Assembly: GCF_037976825.1 (NCBI RefSeq)
Contig: NZ_CP150269.1
Location: forward strand, 5,035,501 to 5,099,500
Direction: 5' to 3'
From: Paenibacillus sp. FSL K6-1330
GTDB taxonomy: Bacteria; Bacillota; Bacilli; Paenibacillales; Paenibacillaceae
Length of the DNA stretch: 64,000 bases
Of this stretch, positions 18,050-27,130 are shown one piece after another (position 1 is the stretch's first letter; the number at the start of each line of letters is the position of its first letter). The translations under genes and the position numbers were made by a program. The notes under the pieces were generated by a model, which was given only the letters and a program-made list of their open reading frames with translations, did not search any database and was not told where the DNA came from.

Positions 18050-18667
18050 TTAATCCAGCCAAGTTGGCAGATGAGGCTGTTTCTCGAACTCGAAGATTCG
18101 CTGCAGCTGTTCCTTGGTATTTCGTTCCTGAGACAGCGGAGGCAGTTCGTCCTGCGCGAAAAAACCGACCGCGGACGTCTCGGTCCCCACACCTGCAGTT
18201 CCACCCGTAATGTCGCACTGAATGAACATTTTGTACACATGGAAGGCCGAAGGCGGATGGTTATGAAACTTCTTATCCAATACAGCCAGTAATCTCGTTG
18301 CGCGTACCTCATAACCCGCTTCTTCCTTCACTTCCTTCACAACAACCTCGGCAGGCGATAGACCGATGTCCGCCCATCCTCCCGGCAATGCCCAAGCTCC
18401 GTCGGCCTTTTCCTTCACCAGAAGTAGCTTCCCCTCTTGAAAAATAACGCCACGGACGTCCACCTTCGGCGTTTGGTATCCGGTTTCACTCGCAAACAGC
18501 GTACGGATCTTCTCGTCGCCAGCTTCGGTATACTCCTGCATGATCTTGATGCTGAGCTCCCTTAGCTGCTCAAACCGTTCCTTGTCATAGACATCCCTCG
18601 TATATTCCAGTCCGGCCTGGCTGATCGCCTGTATCTCTTTTGCCCAATCCAACCATTTTAGTGTCAT
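18050..18667 (-). CDS. Nudix hydrolase with N-terminal helical domain
   Basis: A 205-residue protein from the ATG at 18667, chosen because AGAGGG lies 8 bases upstream; an in-frame upstream ATG has no such site. The first 60 residues (LKWLDWAKEIQAISQAGLEY) match the Nudix_N_2 domain found with ADP-ribose-type Nudix enzymes. The Nudix box begins GGWADIGLSPAEVVVKEVKE and ends EAGYEV; the usual Arg of REVxEE is Lys here. It hydrolyses a nucleoside-diphosphate compound, substrate unproved. It starts 27 bases upstream of the PBP start. Confidence 0.9.
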   Translation of the reverse strand: MTLKWLDWAKEIQAISQAGLEYTRDVYDKERFEQLRELSIKIMQEYTEAGDEKIRTLFASETGYQTPKVDVRGVIFQEGKLLLVKEKADGAWALPGGWADIGLSPAEVVVKEVKEEAGYEVRATRLLAVLDKKFHNHPPSAFHVYKMFIQCDITGGTAGVGTETSAVGFFAQDELPPLSQERNTKEQLQRIFEFEKQPHLPTWLD

Positions 18668-18811
18668 AGATTCATCCCTCTTCGATTTCTTCTCATATAT
18701 ATAACGCCTGCTACCCACGATTGGTTTATAATGGAAGTGTTTGATTTCAAAATTATAACATATTTTCCGCCTGATTATGAGACGAGTGATATATTAAGGG
18801 GGCTTTATTAC

Positions 18812-19300
18812 ATGAAGAAAACCCGATCGGTTCTATATGTAATCCTGCTAATCGTTGTGTTCGGTACGGGCTATTATGTCGGATCGAGGTCAGAGAATTC
18901 AAAACCGATCTCAAAGGAAAATGCCCGCAAAGCCATCCAAACCCTGTGGGTAAGATCCGCCGAACCTCCGTTGCCCAAGGTTACAATCGACGGCACCGAA
19001 ATCGCGGTGCAGCGAGGCTGGTACCTTTATTCATGGTGCAACGGGGATAAGTGTTCGATGACGGATGCAGTCCGACCGGAGCTGAAGGATATAACACCCG
19101 TTGTAGTCCAAGGCGGTGTGGACATTAAAACAACGCCACCCGAAGGAATACATGGCTTCACCGTCCTAAACCTGACGGAGCCCGATATCGACGGATATAC
19201 CGTACCGACAGGACCCGGCTCGTACCTGTACGAAATTCATTGTACATGGCCTCTGGAGCAGGGACGCGCCAGCTTTTATTTTGCGGTAACGGTCCAATAG
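18812..19300 (+). CDS. Small exported or membrane-anchored protein of unknown function
   Basis: A 162-residue protein starting MKKTRSVLYVILLIVVFGTG, a signal anchor, followed by a soluble extracellular part with two cysteines in WCNGDKCSMTD that may form a disulphide. The ATG follows AAGGGGG at 9 bases; an in-frame ATG at 18731 would put a long hydrophilic stretch before the signal and is unlikely. I do not recognise the family. It is divergent from the Nudix gene and convergent with the ion-channel gene. Confidence 0.75.
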   Translation: MKKTRSVLYVILLIVVFGTGYYVGSRSENSKPISKENARKAIQTLWVRSAEPPLPKVTIDGTEIAVQRGWYLYSWCNGDKCSMTDAVRPELKDITPVVVQGGVDIKTTPPEGIHGFTVLNLTEPDIDGYTVPTGPGSYLYEIHCTWPLEQGRASFYFAVTVQ

Positions 19301-19333
19301 GGTAAGCAGCTCAACTAAAGCGATATCAGTGTT

Positions 19334-19371
19334 CATAAAAAAAGATGACCTCGACGAATTCGAGGTCATCT
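19334..19371 (-). terminator. Terminator of the ion-channel gene
   Basis: On the minus strand AGATGACCTCGA pairs with TCGAGGTCATCT, followed by seven Ts. It lies about 95 bases past the channel stop codon. The plus-strand side lacks a T-run, though the stem could also stall the convergent transcript. Confidence 0.8.
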
Positions 19372-19465
19372 GCTTGCTAGTTAAGTCCAGGACGGTTTTC
19401 TCTGAACCTTCCCCAATCGGTTCACAGTTCAAACGCCTGGAATGTTCCCTTTTTCCATTAGGAAT

Positions 19466-19804
19466 TCAGTCCTTTTCATCCCTTTGATTCGTTCGGATTA
19501 AGGCATACGCCAATTGTCCAGCCATCCCAAGGAATATACCCGTACCGACGACAATATACACCATCGTGAATGTTTTACCAAGCGGTGTCTGCGGCACGAA
19601 TTCCGGATGACCTACTGTACTCAACGTCACTACGCAGAAATACAGGGCATCCAGCACGGATAACCCTTCCTGCTTGGTATAAAACATCGTACCCGATATC
19701 AGCATAATGACGATCAATACAAACAGCGCTACAAAATACCGCTGCTTAAACGCTCGAAACAGACCGCTGAAGAGACGTTTTAACGTTAGTAAAAAAGATA
19801 TCAT
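19466..19804 (-). CDS. Two-TM potassium channel family protein with altered filter
   Basis: A 112-residue membrane protein with two helices (about 23-41 and 78-100) flanking a pore loop: LDALYFCVVTLSTVGHPEFV. The position of the selectivity filter reads T63-V-G-H66 then Pro, where potassium channels have TVGYG and NaK channels TVGDG. The rest of the pore helix is normal. It has no RCK or other cytoplasmic domain. A tetramer forming a cation pore is expected from the family, but ion preference cannot be inferred. The ATG has a moderate AGGACGG site. Confidence 0.83.
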   Translation of the reverse strand: MISFLLTLKRLFSGLFRAFKQRYFVALFVLIVIMLISGTMFYTKQEGLSVLDALYFCVVTLSTVGHPEFVPQTPLGKTFTMVYIVVGTGIFLGMAGQLAYALIRTNQRDEKD

Positions 19805-19908
19805 CCCGAAAACCGTCCTATTCTATGACTGGAGTATACGTTACATAAATCACATACAGCTATTATATCAGCGTTTTATCCCTTGCGCCCATCCACACTC
19901 TTAGAGGC

Positions 19909-22900
19909 TCAACCCTGAAGCGTCAGCAGCTCCCGGATTTCCGCCTCGGTCCAGCTTGGAAGCGACTCTCCTCCCGGTTGAACCAGTTCCTCGATCAGAT
20001 CCTTCTTCTTCTGTTGCAGGGCGACCATTTTATCCTCGATGGTATCCTGAGCCACCAGCCGTATCACCTGCACAACCTTCTTCTGTCCGATGCGATGTGC
20101 CCTGTCCGTCGCCTGCTGCTCTACAGCAGGGTTCCACCACAGATCATACAAGATCACCGTATCGGCCCCGGTCAGGTTTAGCCCCGTTCCGCCTGCCTTC
20201 AGTGATATGAGGAACACTTCCCGTTCTCCTTCGTTGAAGCGTTCGCACAGCTTCACTCGCTCCGATGCCGGAGTCTGTCCATCCAAGTAGAAAAACGGGA
20301 TCCCCCGATATCCGAGCTCCCCGGCAATCAGATTCAGCATCCCCGTAAACTGGGAGAATACCAGCATCCGTCTTCCCGCAAGCCGACATTCCTCAATGGT
20401 TTCCAGAAGCTGCTCAAACTTGGCCGAACTACCCTCATAGCCCTCCACGAATAGGGCCGGGTGACAGCAGATCTGGCGCAGACGAGTAATGCCCGCTAAG
20501 ATGCGAATCCGACTCTTCTGAAAGCCATCCTGCGCCAAATGCTTGAGCGTCTCTTGCCTTAACTTCGCAAGATAGGCGGTATAGAGCTTCTTCTGCTCGA
20601 CCAGCAGGCCCGATGCCTGAACCGTCTCGATCTTCTCCGGCAGCTCCTTGAGCACATCCGATTTCAGCCTGCGAAGCAGGAAGGGACGCACTCGCCTCAC
20701 CACGGTTTCTTTCGGCAATTCCTGAAACGTTTTTCGATCTCCAAAGAGTGCCGGGAAAACGGCATCATATATGGACCATAGTTCCTCAAGTCGGTTCTCG
20801 ACCGGGGTACCTGTCAGCGCAAACCGATAACGGGCATGCAGCGTTTTGACTACCTGAGCCGTTTGCGTTGTGTAATTTTTGAAGAATTGGGCTTCATCCA
20901 GAATTAACGTTAAGAACGGCAGCTTCGCATAGCGCTCAACGTCCCTGCGGAGCAGCGGGTAAGAAGTAATGATGACATCTGCGTTCCCCGCATTCTGTAT
21001 GATTTTAGCCCGTTCGGTCTGCGTACCATCGGCAATGACGGCCTTGATCTCGGGCGCAAACTTCTGGAGCTCATTATGCCAGTTATAGAGCAGAGAGGCC
21101 GGCGCCACGATCAACGCAGGTTCGTTACGTTCTCTGATCTCCGGAAGTACTGACAGAATGAATGCAATGCTCTGAATCGTTTTACCAAGGCCCATATCAT
21201 CGGCCAAGATGCCGCCGAAGCGGTAGTGGGCCATCGTCTTCATCCATTGGAAACCAAACTTCTGATAATCCCGGAGGACCGTTTCAAGGTTCGGCGGCAC
21301 GGCAAAATCCAAATGATCCGGATTCTTCACATGCTGCAGCATTTGGCGCAAGGATCGGCCAAGCTGGACCGTTGATCCCAAATTTTCCCAATCCAGCAGC
21401 TGAAGTCCTTGGACTGCCGGCATTTTGAACTGCGTGCCCTCCCCTTCGTATAACCAAGGCCCTACCCGGTTCATTAAAGCAACCATTGCCTGGAACTCGG
21501 CGCTTTCCAGCGGAAGCAGCGCGCCGTTTCGCAACCGGTGATATTTGCGTTTTTCTTCAAGCGACTTGACGATCTCCCGAATTTCGGCTTCCCGAATCCC
21601 CTCCATATCAAACTTCAATTCAAGCCAATCCGTCCGTTCGTCGACCTCCACCCGCACCTTGGCACCCATCGGTTCAGTAAGCACCCGTTCCTTCACGGCC
21701 GTCGTTGCATAAACAACCAGCAGCTTCTCCAGCTGCGGGATCGTATGATACAGGAAATCGTATTCGGCATCCTCATCGTTCATGAAGAAACCGCCATCGG
21801 TCTTGGCAAAGGAGGCGTTCTCCATGAGCTCAAGAATCCGCTGCTCCTGCTCTCCGTCGCGAACGAGGATCGAGCTGCTGCTGCGTATGGCGCGATGCCC
21901 CTCCAACGGATTAATGGTGATTTCTCCATATTGAAATTCGAGTCCGGCCAAAAGCCGGCCACGCACCCGGTCCAGATAGAGCTTCGCTTTTAAAGGCGTT
22001 TTGACAATGCGGTCAGATACGGTCTGTGCCACATGGACACTTCCAAGCTTCATCAGTCCCGGAACCACCCGCTCCATAATGGACTCCATCATCTCAGGTT
22101 GAATCCGGATATGCGGTTTATTCGCATTCTCAAGCAGCTGCTTCATCTCGGAGAGTCTTCTGCAAGCATCCAATTCAAGCTGAATAAGCTTACCGTCCAC
22201 AATGACGAGTCCGTAACTTTCCAGAACGGTCATTCGCTCCAGTCCCTCGATCTTCATCAGGTATTGATCATTCCCGGCTTCATCAAACTCGAATTGAAGG
22301 GGGATCGGATCTTGAACGAATTCCAGCTTATCCGTGAGGATCCCGTCCAAAGACAACAGGGAATGGTTCGAATGGGACAATCGTTCCCTTACTTGGGGCC
22401 AAAAAGTGGGAGGAATAATCAGCATTCGGTCACCGCTTCCGTGTTTGCCATGCGGAGCATACATGTCCAGTGACTGTTTAAACATGCTTTCATGCTCGTA
22501 TACACGAATCAGCTCCTGGAGAATATCATCATCCTCCTTTTTAAAACTGTGCAGCTCCGGATCGTACGTGAAATTCTTCGTGAACATGCAGGTTTTGCCG
22601 TATTTTACACACGCCAGAAACTCTCGAATCCGCTGCACGATATACAATCGTTTCTTACCTATTCGCAGCTCTACGCCGAACAAGTATTTCCGATTTCCGT
22701 AAGGATATAACTTGAAGATGAACTCCATCTCCAGAACTTCTCGGGTGTCAAACCTGGACGCTGCCGTGGCCCTCCGGCCTTCGGAATAAGAGAACAATCC
22801 GAGCAGCTGGCTGCTGAGCAGCGCATCCTGCTTCCCTTCATCCGAGCTTCTGTCATGCTCCGGAGAATACCGAGGCGTTAATTGCCCGTCTTCTGTATTT

Positions 22901-23244
22901 CCGCTACCAGAAGGATGTAATAACGATGGATAAGGGCGTATCGGAGCTTCCACCGTTTGCTCAATATCACGGATGTTCAGGAGCAGCGCCGCAATATGTC
23001 TGCACCGCTTCCGGGAGAATCCATAATCGATGCAGCTGCATTCGGTGAATACATCCCCGTTCGAGTCAATCTCAGCATAGGCGATACCCAACTCCTGATC
23101 CGTCACTTCTGCCTCGTATTTTCGAGTGTCCGGATCTTGTTTCAGCATCGTTACATATCCATCTCTATATAAAACCCCGCCACGATCATAGGAGGTCTTT
23201 CCGCATAATAGTTTGATCACCCGTTCGGTCAGTTGGTAACCCAT
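19909..23244 (-). CDS. SNF2-family helicase with SWIM zinc finger
   Basis: A 1,111-residue ATP-dependent DNA translocase. A SWIM zinc finger near the start has C69-S-C71 and C81-R-H83; a middle bacterial SNF2-specific domain precedes the ATPase core with GLGKTIQS (Walker A, near 687), DEAQ (near 783), LTGTPVENRLEEL and the C-terminal QATDRAHRIGQ motif VI. Such proteins remodel protein-DNA complexes or act in repair and are sometimes part of defence loci; no defence partner is adjacent. The ATG at 23244 has AAGGGA 10 bases upstream; a GTG at 23250 is too close to that site. A TATACT -10 box lies about 40 bases upstream. Confidence 0.93.
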   Translation of the reverse strand: MGYQLTERVIKLLCGKTSYDRGGVLYRDGYVTMLKQDPDTRKYEAEVTDQELGIAYAEIDSNGDVFTECSCIDYGFSRKRCRHIAALLLNIRDIEQTVEAPIRPYPSLLHPSGSGNTEDGQLTPRYSPEHDRSSDEGKQDALLSSQLLGLFSYSEGRRATAASRFDTREVLEMEFIFKLYPYGNRKYLFGVELRIGKKRLYIVQRIREFLACVKYGKTCMFTKNFTYDPELHSFKKEDDDILQELIRVYEHESMFKQSLDMYAPHGKHGSGDRMLIIPPTFWPQVRERLSHSNHSLLSLDGILTDKLEFVQDPIPLQFEFDEAGNDQYLMKIEGLERMTVLESYGLVIVDGKLIQLELDACRRLSEMKQLLENANKPHIRIQPEMMESIMERVVPGLMKLGSVHVAQTVSDRIVKTPLKAKLYLDRVRGRLLAGLEFQYGEITINPLEGHRAIRSSSSILVRDGEQEQRILELMENASFAKTDGGFFMNDEDAEYDFLYHTIPQLEKLLVVYATTAVKERVLTEPMGAKVRVEVDERTDWLELKFDMEGIREAEIREIVKSLEEKRKYHRLRNGALLPLESAEFQAMVALMNRVGPWLYEGEGTQFKMPAVQGLQLLDWENLGSTVQLGRSLRQMLQHVKNPDHLDFAVPPNLETVLRDYQKFGFQWMKTMAHYRFGGILADDMGLGKTIQSIAFILSVLPEIRERNEPALIVAPASLLYNWHNELQKFAPEIKAVIADGTQTERAKIIQNAGNADVIITSYPLLRRDVERYAKLPFLTLILDEAQFFKNYTTQTAQVVKTLHARYRFALTGTPVENRLEELWSIYDAVFPALFGDRKTFQELPKETVVRRVRPFLLRRLKSDVLKELPEKIETVQASGLLVEQKKLYTAYLAKLRQETLKHLAQDGFQKSRIRILAGITRLRQICCHPALFVEGYEGSSAKFEQLLETIEECRLAGRRMLVFSQFTGMLNLIAGELGYRGIPFFYLDGQTPASERVKLCERFNEGEREVFLISLKAGGTGLNLTGADTVILYDLWWNPAVEQQATDRAHRIGQKKVVQVIRLVAQDTIEDKMVALQQKKKDLIEELVQPGGESLPSWTEAEIRELLTLQG

Positions 23245-23433
23245 AACCACAATCCCTTCTCTATTTACTGCTAAAAAAACAGTATACCATTTTGTACGGA
23301 AAGGCTAGTAATGCCGACGGCCGATATTCGAAAACGTCTATCGACGTACATTCTCAGAAAACTGACCGCATTTACTGGGATATTTTTCGTGCCATATCAG
23401 GAAGGCCCATACTTTAAAGTTTATCCTTACTGA

Positions 23434-23469
23434 TATCAAAAAAAGAACTCGCCGCTACGGCAAGTTCTT
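23434..23469 (-). terminator. Terminator whose loop is the stop codon of the gene
   Basis: On the minus strand AAGAACTTGCCG, loop TAG, CGGCGAGTTCTT, then seven Ts. The 5' arm is the last four codons of the preceding gene and the 3-base loop is exactly its stop codon. Confidence 0.85.
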
Positions 23470-23760
23470 CTTCCGCTGTTTCTCATAATAACGGGTCAAA
23501 TTGTCATAGCGGGTGTTTTGGCCTCTCCATGCTCCGCTAGAAATAATGAAACCGACAATCATATAGATAAGAAAATAATAATAATACCGTGTTATAAAAA
23601 AATCAGGATCAAACTTGTCCTTGTCAAGAAACCAGGTGGCTGCAGCCCACACAATATATAATAAAAAGCCATGTAAAAGGCCCCGTGAAAGCACAAACCT
23701 GCCTTTTCCCTTCGCCCGAATCGCCGTCCATTTGCGATAGAATCGCTCATCTCGATTCAT
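23455..23760 (-). CDS. Small two-helix membrane protein of unknown function
   Basis: A 101-residue protein with a basic N-terminus, two hydrophobic segments (about 28-43 and 60-76) and a basic tail ending EKQRKKNLP. A tyrosine-rich run ITRYYYYFLIYMIVGF begins the second helix. The ATG follows GGAGGG at 5 bases. I do not recognise the family. The stop codon lies in the loop of its own terminator. It follows the acetyltransferase gene by 21 bases and is probably co-transcribed with it. Confidence 0.72.
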   Translation of the reverse strand: MNRDERFYRKWTAIRAKGKGRFVLSRGLLHGFLLYIVWAAATWFLDKDKFDPDFFITRYYYYFLIYMIVGFIISSGAWRGQNTRYDNLTRYYEKQRKKNLP

Positions 23761-23781
23761 CCAATCCCTCCGCTTCGTGGC

Positions 23782-24291
23782 TTAGATACGTTTGTAATAC
23801 AGCACCGTCCCGTCCAATTGGCCGTTAGAGGATATGGCATAATCGGGTATGACTCCAGCTTGGATGTAACCCAGAGACTGATACAGCTTGTTGGAGGGGT
23901 CCCCCTCCCGGGTATCTAAGACCAGCAAGGTTCTACCCTCTTGCTTGGCTTTCGGCTCCAGATGCAGCATCAACGCTCTGCCGATGCCGCCGCGACGGGA
24001 TGCAGGATCCACCATCAGTTTCGCTACCTCGGCCCGGTGTCTACCATTCGCCTTCATGGCGCACTGCAGCTGAACCGTGCCGATCATCTGCTCATCCTGC
24101 ACGGCAACCCACAGGGTAACCCCTGGGCCAAGTACATCCTCCCAGTAAGCGAAAGCTTCATCGTAAGACAGCGGAGCTAAGAATCCTACCGATGCCCCAT
24201 TTTCAACTACCCGAATCAATAATTCCGTTAATTGATGATGCATGTCGGTTTCTAATGGATCGACCTCTATTATGGAAAACGCAGGGTTCAT
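23782..24291 (-). CDS. GNAT family N-acetyltransferase
   Basis: A 169-residue enzyme from the ATG at 24291, which has GAGGGAG 9 bases upstream; an in-frame ATG at 24315 does not. Motif A is MVDPASRRGGIGRALMLHLE, and the C-terminal part has LVLDTREGDPSNKLYQSLGY. The pattern is that of small-molecule or aminoglycoside-like acetyltransferases, but the substrate is unknown. It is followed on the same strand by the small membrane protein gene. Confidence 0.88.
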   Translation of the reverse strand: MNPAFSIIEVDPLETDMHHQLTELLIRVVENGASVGFLAPLSYDEAFAYWEDVLGPGVTLWVAVQDEQMIGTVQLQCAMKANGRHRAEVAKLMVDPASRRGGIGRALMLHLEPKAKQEGRTLLVLDTREGDPSNKLYQSLGYIQAGVIPDYAISSNGQLDGTVLYYKRI

Positions 24292-24399
24292 TATAGGACA
24301 CTCCCTCTCTCTCATCTAATAAAATCATTCTATCCTTTCCGTTGGCATATGCAATCATTTTTTACGATGCGAAAACCACGACGCGCGGTCAGAATCCTC

Positions 24400-25290
24400 T
24401 TATCGCTTCAAGATGTCAGCCAGTGCTTTATTCAGCGTATCGTATGTAAAATGAAACCCTGCCTTGCAGAGTCTGTCCGGCATAACCCAGCGGCTCTTCA
24501 GCACGAGTTCCGTTTCGGTTTGAATAAGCCGGGCGCCCAGCTCAAGCAGCCATTTAGGTGACGGCAATCCCAATCTGCGATTCAATGAAAGCCGAAGCTG
24601 CTCCATCAATTCCTTATTCGTAACCGGATAGGGAGACGCACAATTGAAAACCCCGCTCAGCTCTGCCCTCTCTTGTAAGAACAGAATCATGCGGTACAGA
24701 TCCTCCACGTGGATCCAACTGAACTTTTGCTTGCCCGTACCTTGAACGCCACCAAGTCCGTATTTTACCAGGTTAACATAAGGAGTCATGACGCCGCCGC
24801 CCGGTCCCAGTACGATGGCAATACGCAAAGCGATTTGTCTTGTTTGAGGCAGCGAGAATGAGAAGAACGCGCGTTCCCATTCCTTGGCAACCTCGACGGA
24901 GAAGCCCGAGCCGATTTCGCCCTGCTCCTCCGTCATCGGCTTATCTTCCGCATGGCGATAAATCGTAGCCGTACTGGAATTAAACCATGTACGCGGAGGA
25001 GTATGGCATGCCTCGATGGCACTGCCGAGTATATTCGTTGTATCTACTCTTGATTTGATTATAAGCTCCTTATTTTTCTCATCGTAACGGCAATTGACCG
25101 ATTTACCTGCTAAATTAATCAGCATATCCGCCCCCTCCAGGGCAGCAACGATAGCTTCTTGATCGTTCCATGCGATATGACCCTTCCGTCGGGATATCAT
25201 AAGTACTTGTGTTTGCTGTTCATTCGTGAATTTTTTCGTAAGATAAGTTCCGATAAAGCCAGTTCCACCGGCCAAAACGATCTTTTTCAT
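24400..25290 (-). CDS. NAD-dependent epimerase, TIGR01777 family (SDR)
   Basis: A 296-residue Rossmann-fold protein. GGTGFIGTYL (8-17) binds the dinucleotide; NLAGKSVNCRY and GVFNCASPYPVTNKELM are characteristic of the TIGR01777 (YfcH/YfhF) group, which ends in a DUF1731 domain (WVMPDRLCKAGFHF). The biochemical role of this group is unknown. The ribosome binding site is weak. It stands alone between the acetyltransferase gene and the methyltransferase gene. Confidence 0.9.
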   Translation of the reverse strand: MKKIVLAGGTGFIGTYLTKKFTNEQQTQVLMISRRKGHIAWNDQEAIVAALEGADMLINLAGKSVNCRYDEKNKELIIKSRVDTTNILGSAIEACHTPPRTWFNSSTATIYRHAEDKPMTEEQGEIGSGFSVEVAKEWERAFFSFSLPQTRQIALRIAIVLGPGGGVMTPYVNLVKYGLGGVQGTGKQKFSWIHVEDLYRMILFLQERAELSGVFNCASPYPVTNKELMEQLRLSLNRRLGLPSPKWLLELGARLIQTETELVLKSRWVMPDRLCKAGFHFTYDTLNKALADILKR

Positions 25291-25384
25291 AGAATAGAAT
25301 CAGCTCATTTCTCTTTGTTTTATCCACATAATAAACTTCCATGATATCTATTGTTTCTTACAATATACCATTTCCTCAATAGAG

Positions 25385-25421
25385 AACAAAAAAGAAAACA
25401 CCTTCCTCATAGAAGATGTTC
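25385..25421 (-). terminator. Terminator of the methyltransferase gene
   Basis: On the minus strand GAACATCTTC, loop TATGAG, GAAGGTGTTTTC and a run of six Ts. It lies about 55 bases past the methyltransferase stop. Confidence 0.75.
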
Positions 25422-25473
25422 CATTCATATAGAACTCGCGGAATCGTAGGATGATTTCAGAAAATGATCGCAC

Positions 25474-26043
25474 CTACTTGCCTGTCATCGAAAACAAATA
25501 TGTGGAAAAATCACGGTTAATGTAATCCTTAAAATGCCTCTTGTCAGCTACGGGAAACAGATCCAGCTCCTCCGTTGTCCATATGCTTAAATGGGTCTCG
25601 AATTCGTTCCCGTATTCGGCTCCCTGGGGCCAATCCGTTCCAATCGGAATATTAAGCAAAACAAAACGGGATTTTTGGATACAGGTTTGCAGCAGGATAA
25701 GCGCCCGCTCTTTTGTAAAGTGCTCCAGAACGTCACCCAGGATGATCAGATCGAATTGTCCCGGCTGTACGCCCGTTTGTATATGGTCGTATGCATCCAC
25801 AACATGAATATCGTTATAGAAACTGGAATGATAGGAATCGATATTAGCCGGATAGATTTCAATCCCCTCGATGCGCGTGTTCCAATTTGCGCGAAATACG
25901 CGCCCTCCCCATACGTCCAAATATTCACGGCAGATCATACCCCAGCGACCAAAACCAACGCCGACATCCAGGACGGACTTAGGAGATACATATCGGATCA
26001 GATCCACACAGTAAGATAAATTCTGCCAGTTTGATGTTCCCAT
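25474..26043 (-). CDS. Class I SAM-dependent methyltransferase
   Basis: A 189-residue methyltransferase. Motif I is SVLDVGVGFGRWG, motif II EGIEIYPANIDSY, and motif IV FDLIILGDVLEHF. I take the ATG at 26043 because GGAGG lies 7 bases upstream; the ATG at 26049 abuts that site. The substrate is unknown; IWTTEELDLFP and INRDFSTYLFSM near the end resemble methyltransferases found in cell-surface polysaccharide clusters. A broken relative of its last 25 or so codons occurs at 30023, and its upstream DNA is repeated at 30104. Confidence 0.86.
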   Translation of the reverse strand: MGTSNWQNLSYCVDLIRYVSPKSVLDVGVGFGRWGMICREYLDVWGGRVFRANWNTRIEGIEIYPANIDSYHSSFYNDIHVVDAYDHIQTGVQPGQFDLIILGDVLEHFTKERALILLQTCIQKSRFVLLNIPIGTDWPQGAEYGNEFETHLSIWTTEELDLFPVADKRHFKDYINRDFSTYLFSMTGK

Positions 26044-26112
26044 TCCCATACCTCCATTCGATCTCTCTACGCCATGATTCAAGACGATCCCGCACTTCAA
26101 CTCAACCTAGTC

Positions 26113-26172
26113 CAGTATATTCTTAGCCAATCATTCTGGACTCGTCAGTTAACTATTCCGTTTCACACATTT
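26113..26172. repeat. Copy A of a diverged duplicated segment upstream of the methyltransferase gene
   Basis: CAGTATATTC (26113-26122), 15 bases, then GGACTCGTCAGT (26138-26149) and a similar T/C-rich stretch. The same two blocks with the same 15-base spacing recur at 30104-30163. It is non-coding here. Confidence 0.65.
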
Positions 26173-26177
26173 CCCCA

Positions 26178-26201
26178 TAAAAAAAGATCCCCGTAGGGAT
26201 C
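26178..26201 (-). terminator. Terminator of the APH-type kinase gene
   Basis: On the minus strand GATCCC, loop TACG, GGGATC, then seven Ts, directly after the stop codon at 26204. Confidence 0.8.
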
Positions 26202-26203
26202 AA

Positions 26204-27130
26204 TCAATTTAATAGCGACATGATTTGGTTTTTCATGAACTGATAGCTGTGGGGATCATCCTTCTTCGCATAAAAACGGAGTCCGTCCAGCGCTTTGAAC
26301 AGTTGATGGCCTAACAGCCTCTCTTCAAAATAAGGAATACTTACGCCTTGCTGCTCCATCGCTTGCTGCAGCTTTTTGGGAAACTCCAGCATCGGGTACC
26401 ACATATGAAGAACAGAGACATCCAGCATGAAGTCGCCAAACATGGCCATCTCCCAATCCACGATCCCCGTTACGTTCTCGTTCTCTCCCAGCATATTGCC
26501 CAAATGGAAATCTCCATGTACAAGATATCGCTCCGGAGGCGAATAACGAACCAGTTCGATCATCGTTTGGTAGATTTCTTCAAAGAACTCTTTTTCCAGA
26601 AAACTATTCTCATACAGGCTCTGCCATCCATGGTAGAAACCTTCTTGCTCCTCATCGAAAACAGACGTCAGGTAGGCCAGCCATGAACCATGAGCAGCCT
26701 TGCCTTGCGGAGTAATCCACCCGAAGCCTTCATAGGACTCTCCGATATGTATCTGACGGATCCGCATGAACTGCTGGACAATGTCGGGGATAAGCCCTCG
26801 GATTTGGATCGGCTCAAGAGCACTTATCGGCGTGCCGGATACTTTATCCGAAATGGAGAAGTGAATATTCTCCACCTTCCCTATCTTGTGGATACGGGGA
26901 ATGGGCAAGGATTGCGTGCCGTACATATCGTAGATTTTGAGCGCTTTATGAAGGCTGTCCCCATTATCCTTAAAATGAATGACATAATCGGCATCTCCCT
27001 TGCGGTAACTGAACACCTTGCTCAGTTCCCCCATCTCGATGGGGGTGACATTCATTACTGCTTCCCCTTCAATATGCTTCAGATGACTTACCGCCATATC
27101 CAAAGTCATCTCCGGCTTAAATGTTTTCAT
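26204..27130 (-). CDS. Aminoglycoside phosphotransferase (APH) family kinase
   Basis: A 308-residue kinase-fold protein. The catalytic loop HGDFHLGNML and the metal-binding GIVDWEMAMFGDFMLD are intact, so it should be active as a small-molecule kinase; the substrate is unknown and a resistance role should not be assumed. The ATG at 27130 overlaps the stop of the upstream gene by 4 bases (ATGA), with GGAGGA 9 bases away, so the two are translationally coupled. A terminator follows immediately. Confidence 0.9.
   Translation of the reverse strand: MKTFKPEMTLDMAVSHLKHIEGEAVMNVTPIEMGELSKVFSYRKGDADYVIHFKDNGDSLHKALKIYDMYGTQSLPIPRIHKIGKVENIHFSISDKVSGTPISALEPIQIRGLIPDIVQQFMRIRQIHIGESYEGFGWITPQGKAAHGSWLAYLTSVFDEEQEGFYHGWQSLYENSFLEKEFFEEIYQTMIELVRYSPPERYLVHGDFHLGNMLGENENVTGIVDWEMAMFGDFMLDVSVLHMWYPMLEFPKKLQQAMEQQGVSIPYFEERLLGHQLFKALDGLRFYAKKDDPHSYQFMKNQIMSLLN

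Noticed and set aside
19909..23244. Anti-phage defence system around the SNF2 helicase
   Set aside because: No nuclease, methylase or other defence partner gene lies beside it; it is followed by an ion-channel gene and preceded by a small membrane protein gene.
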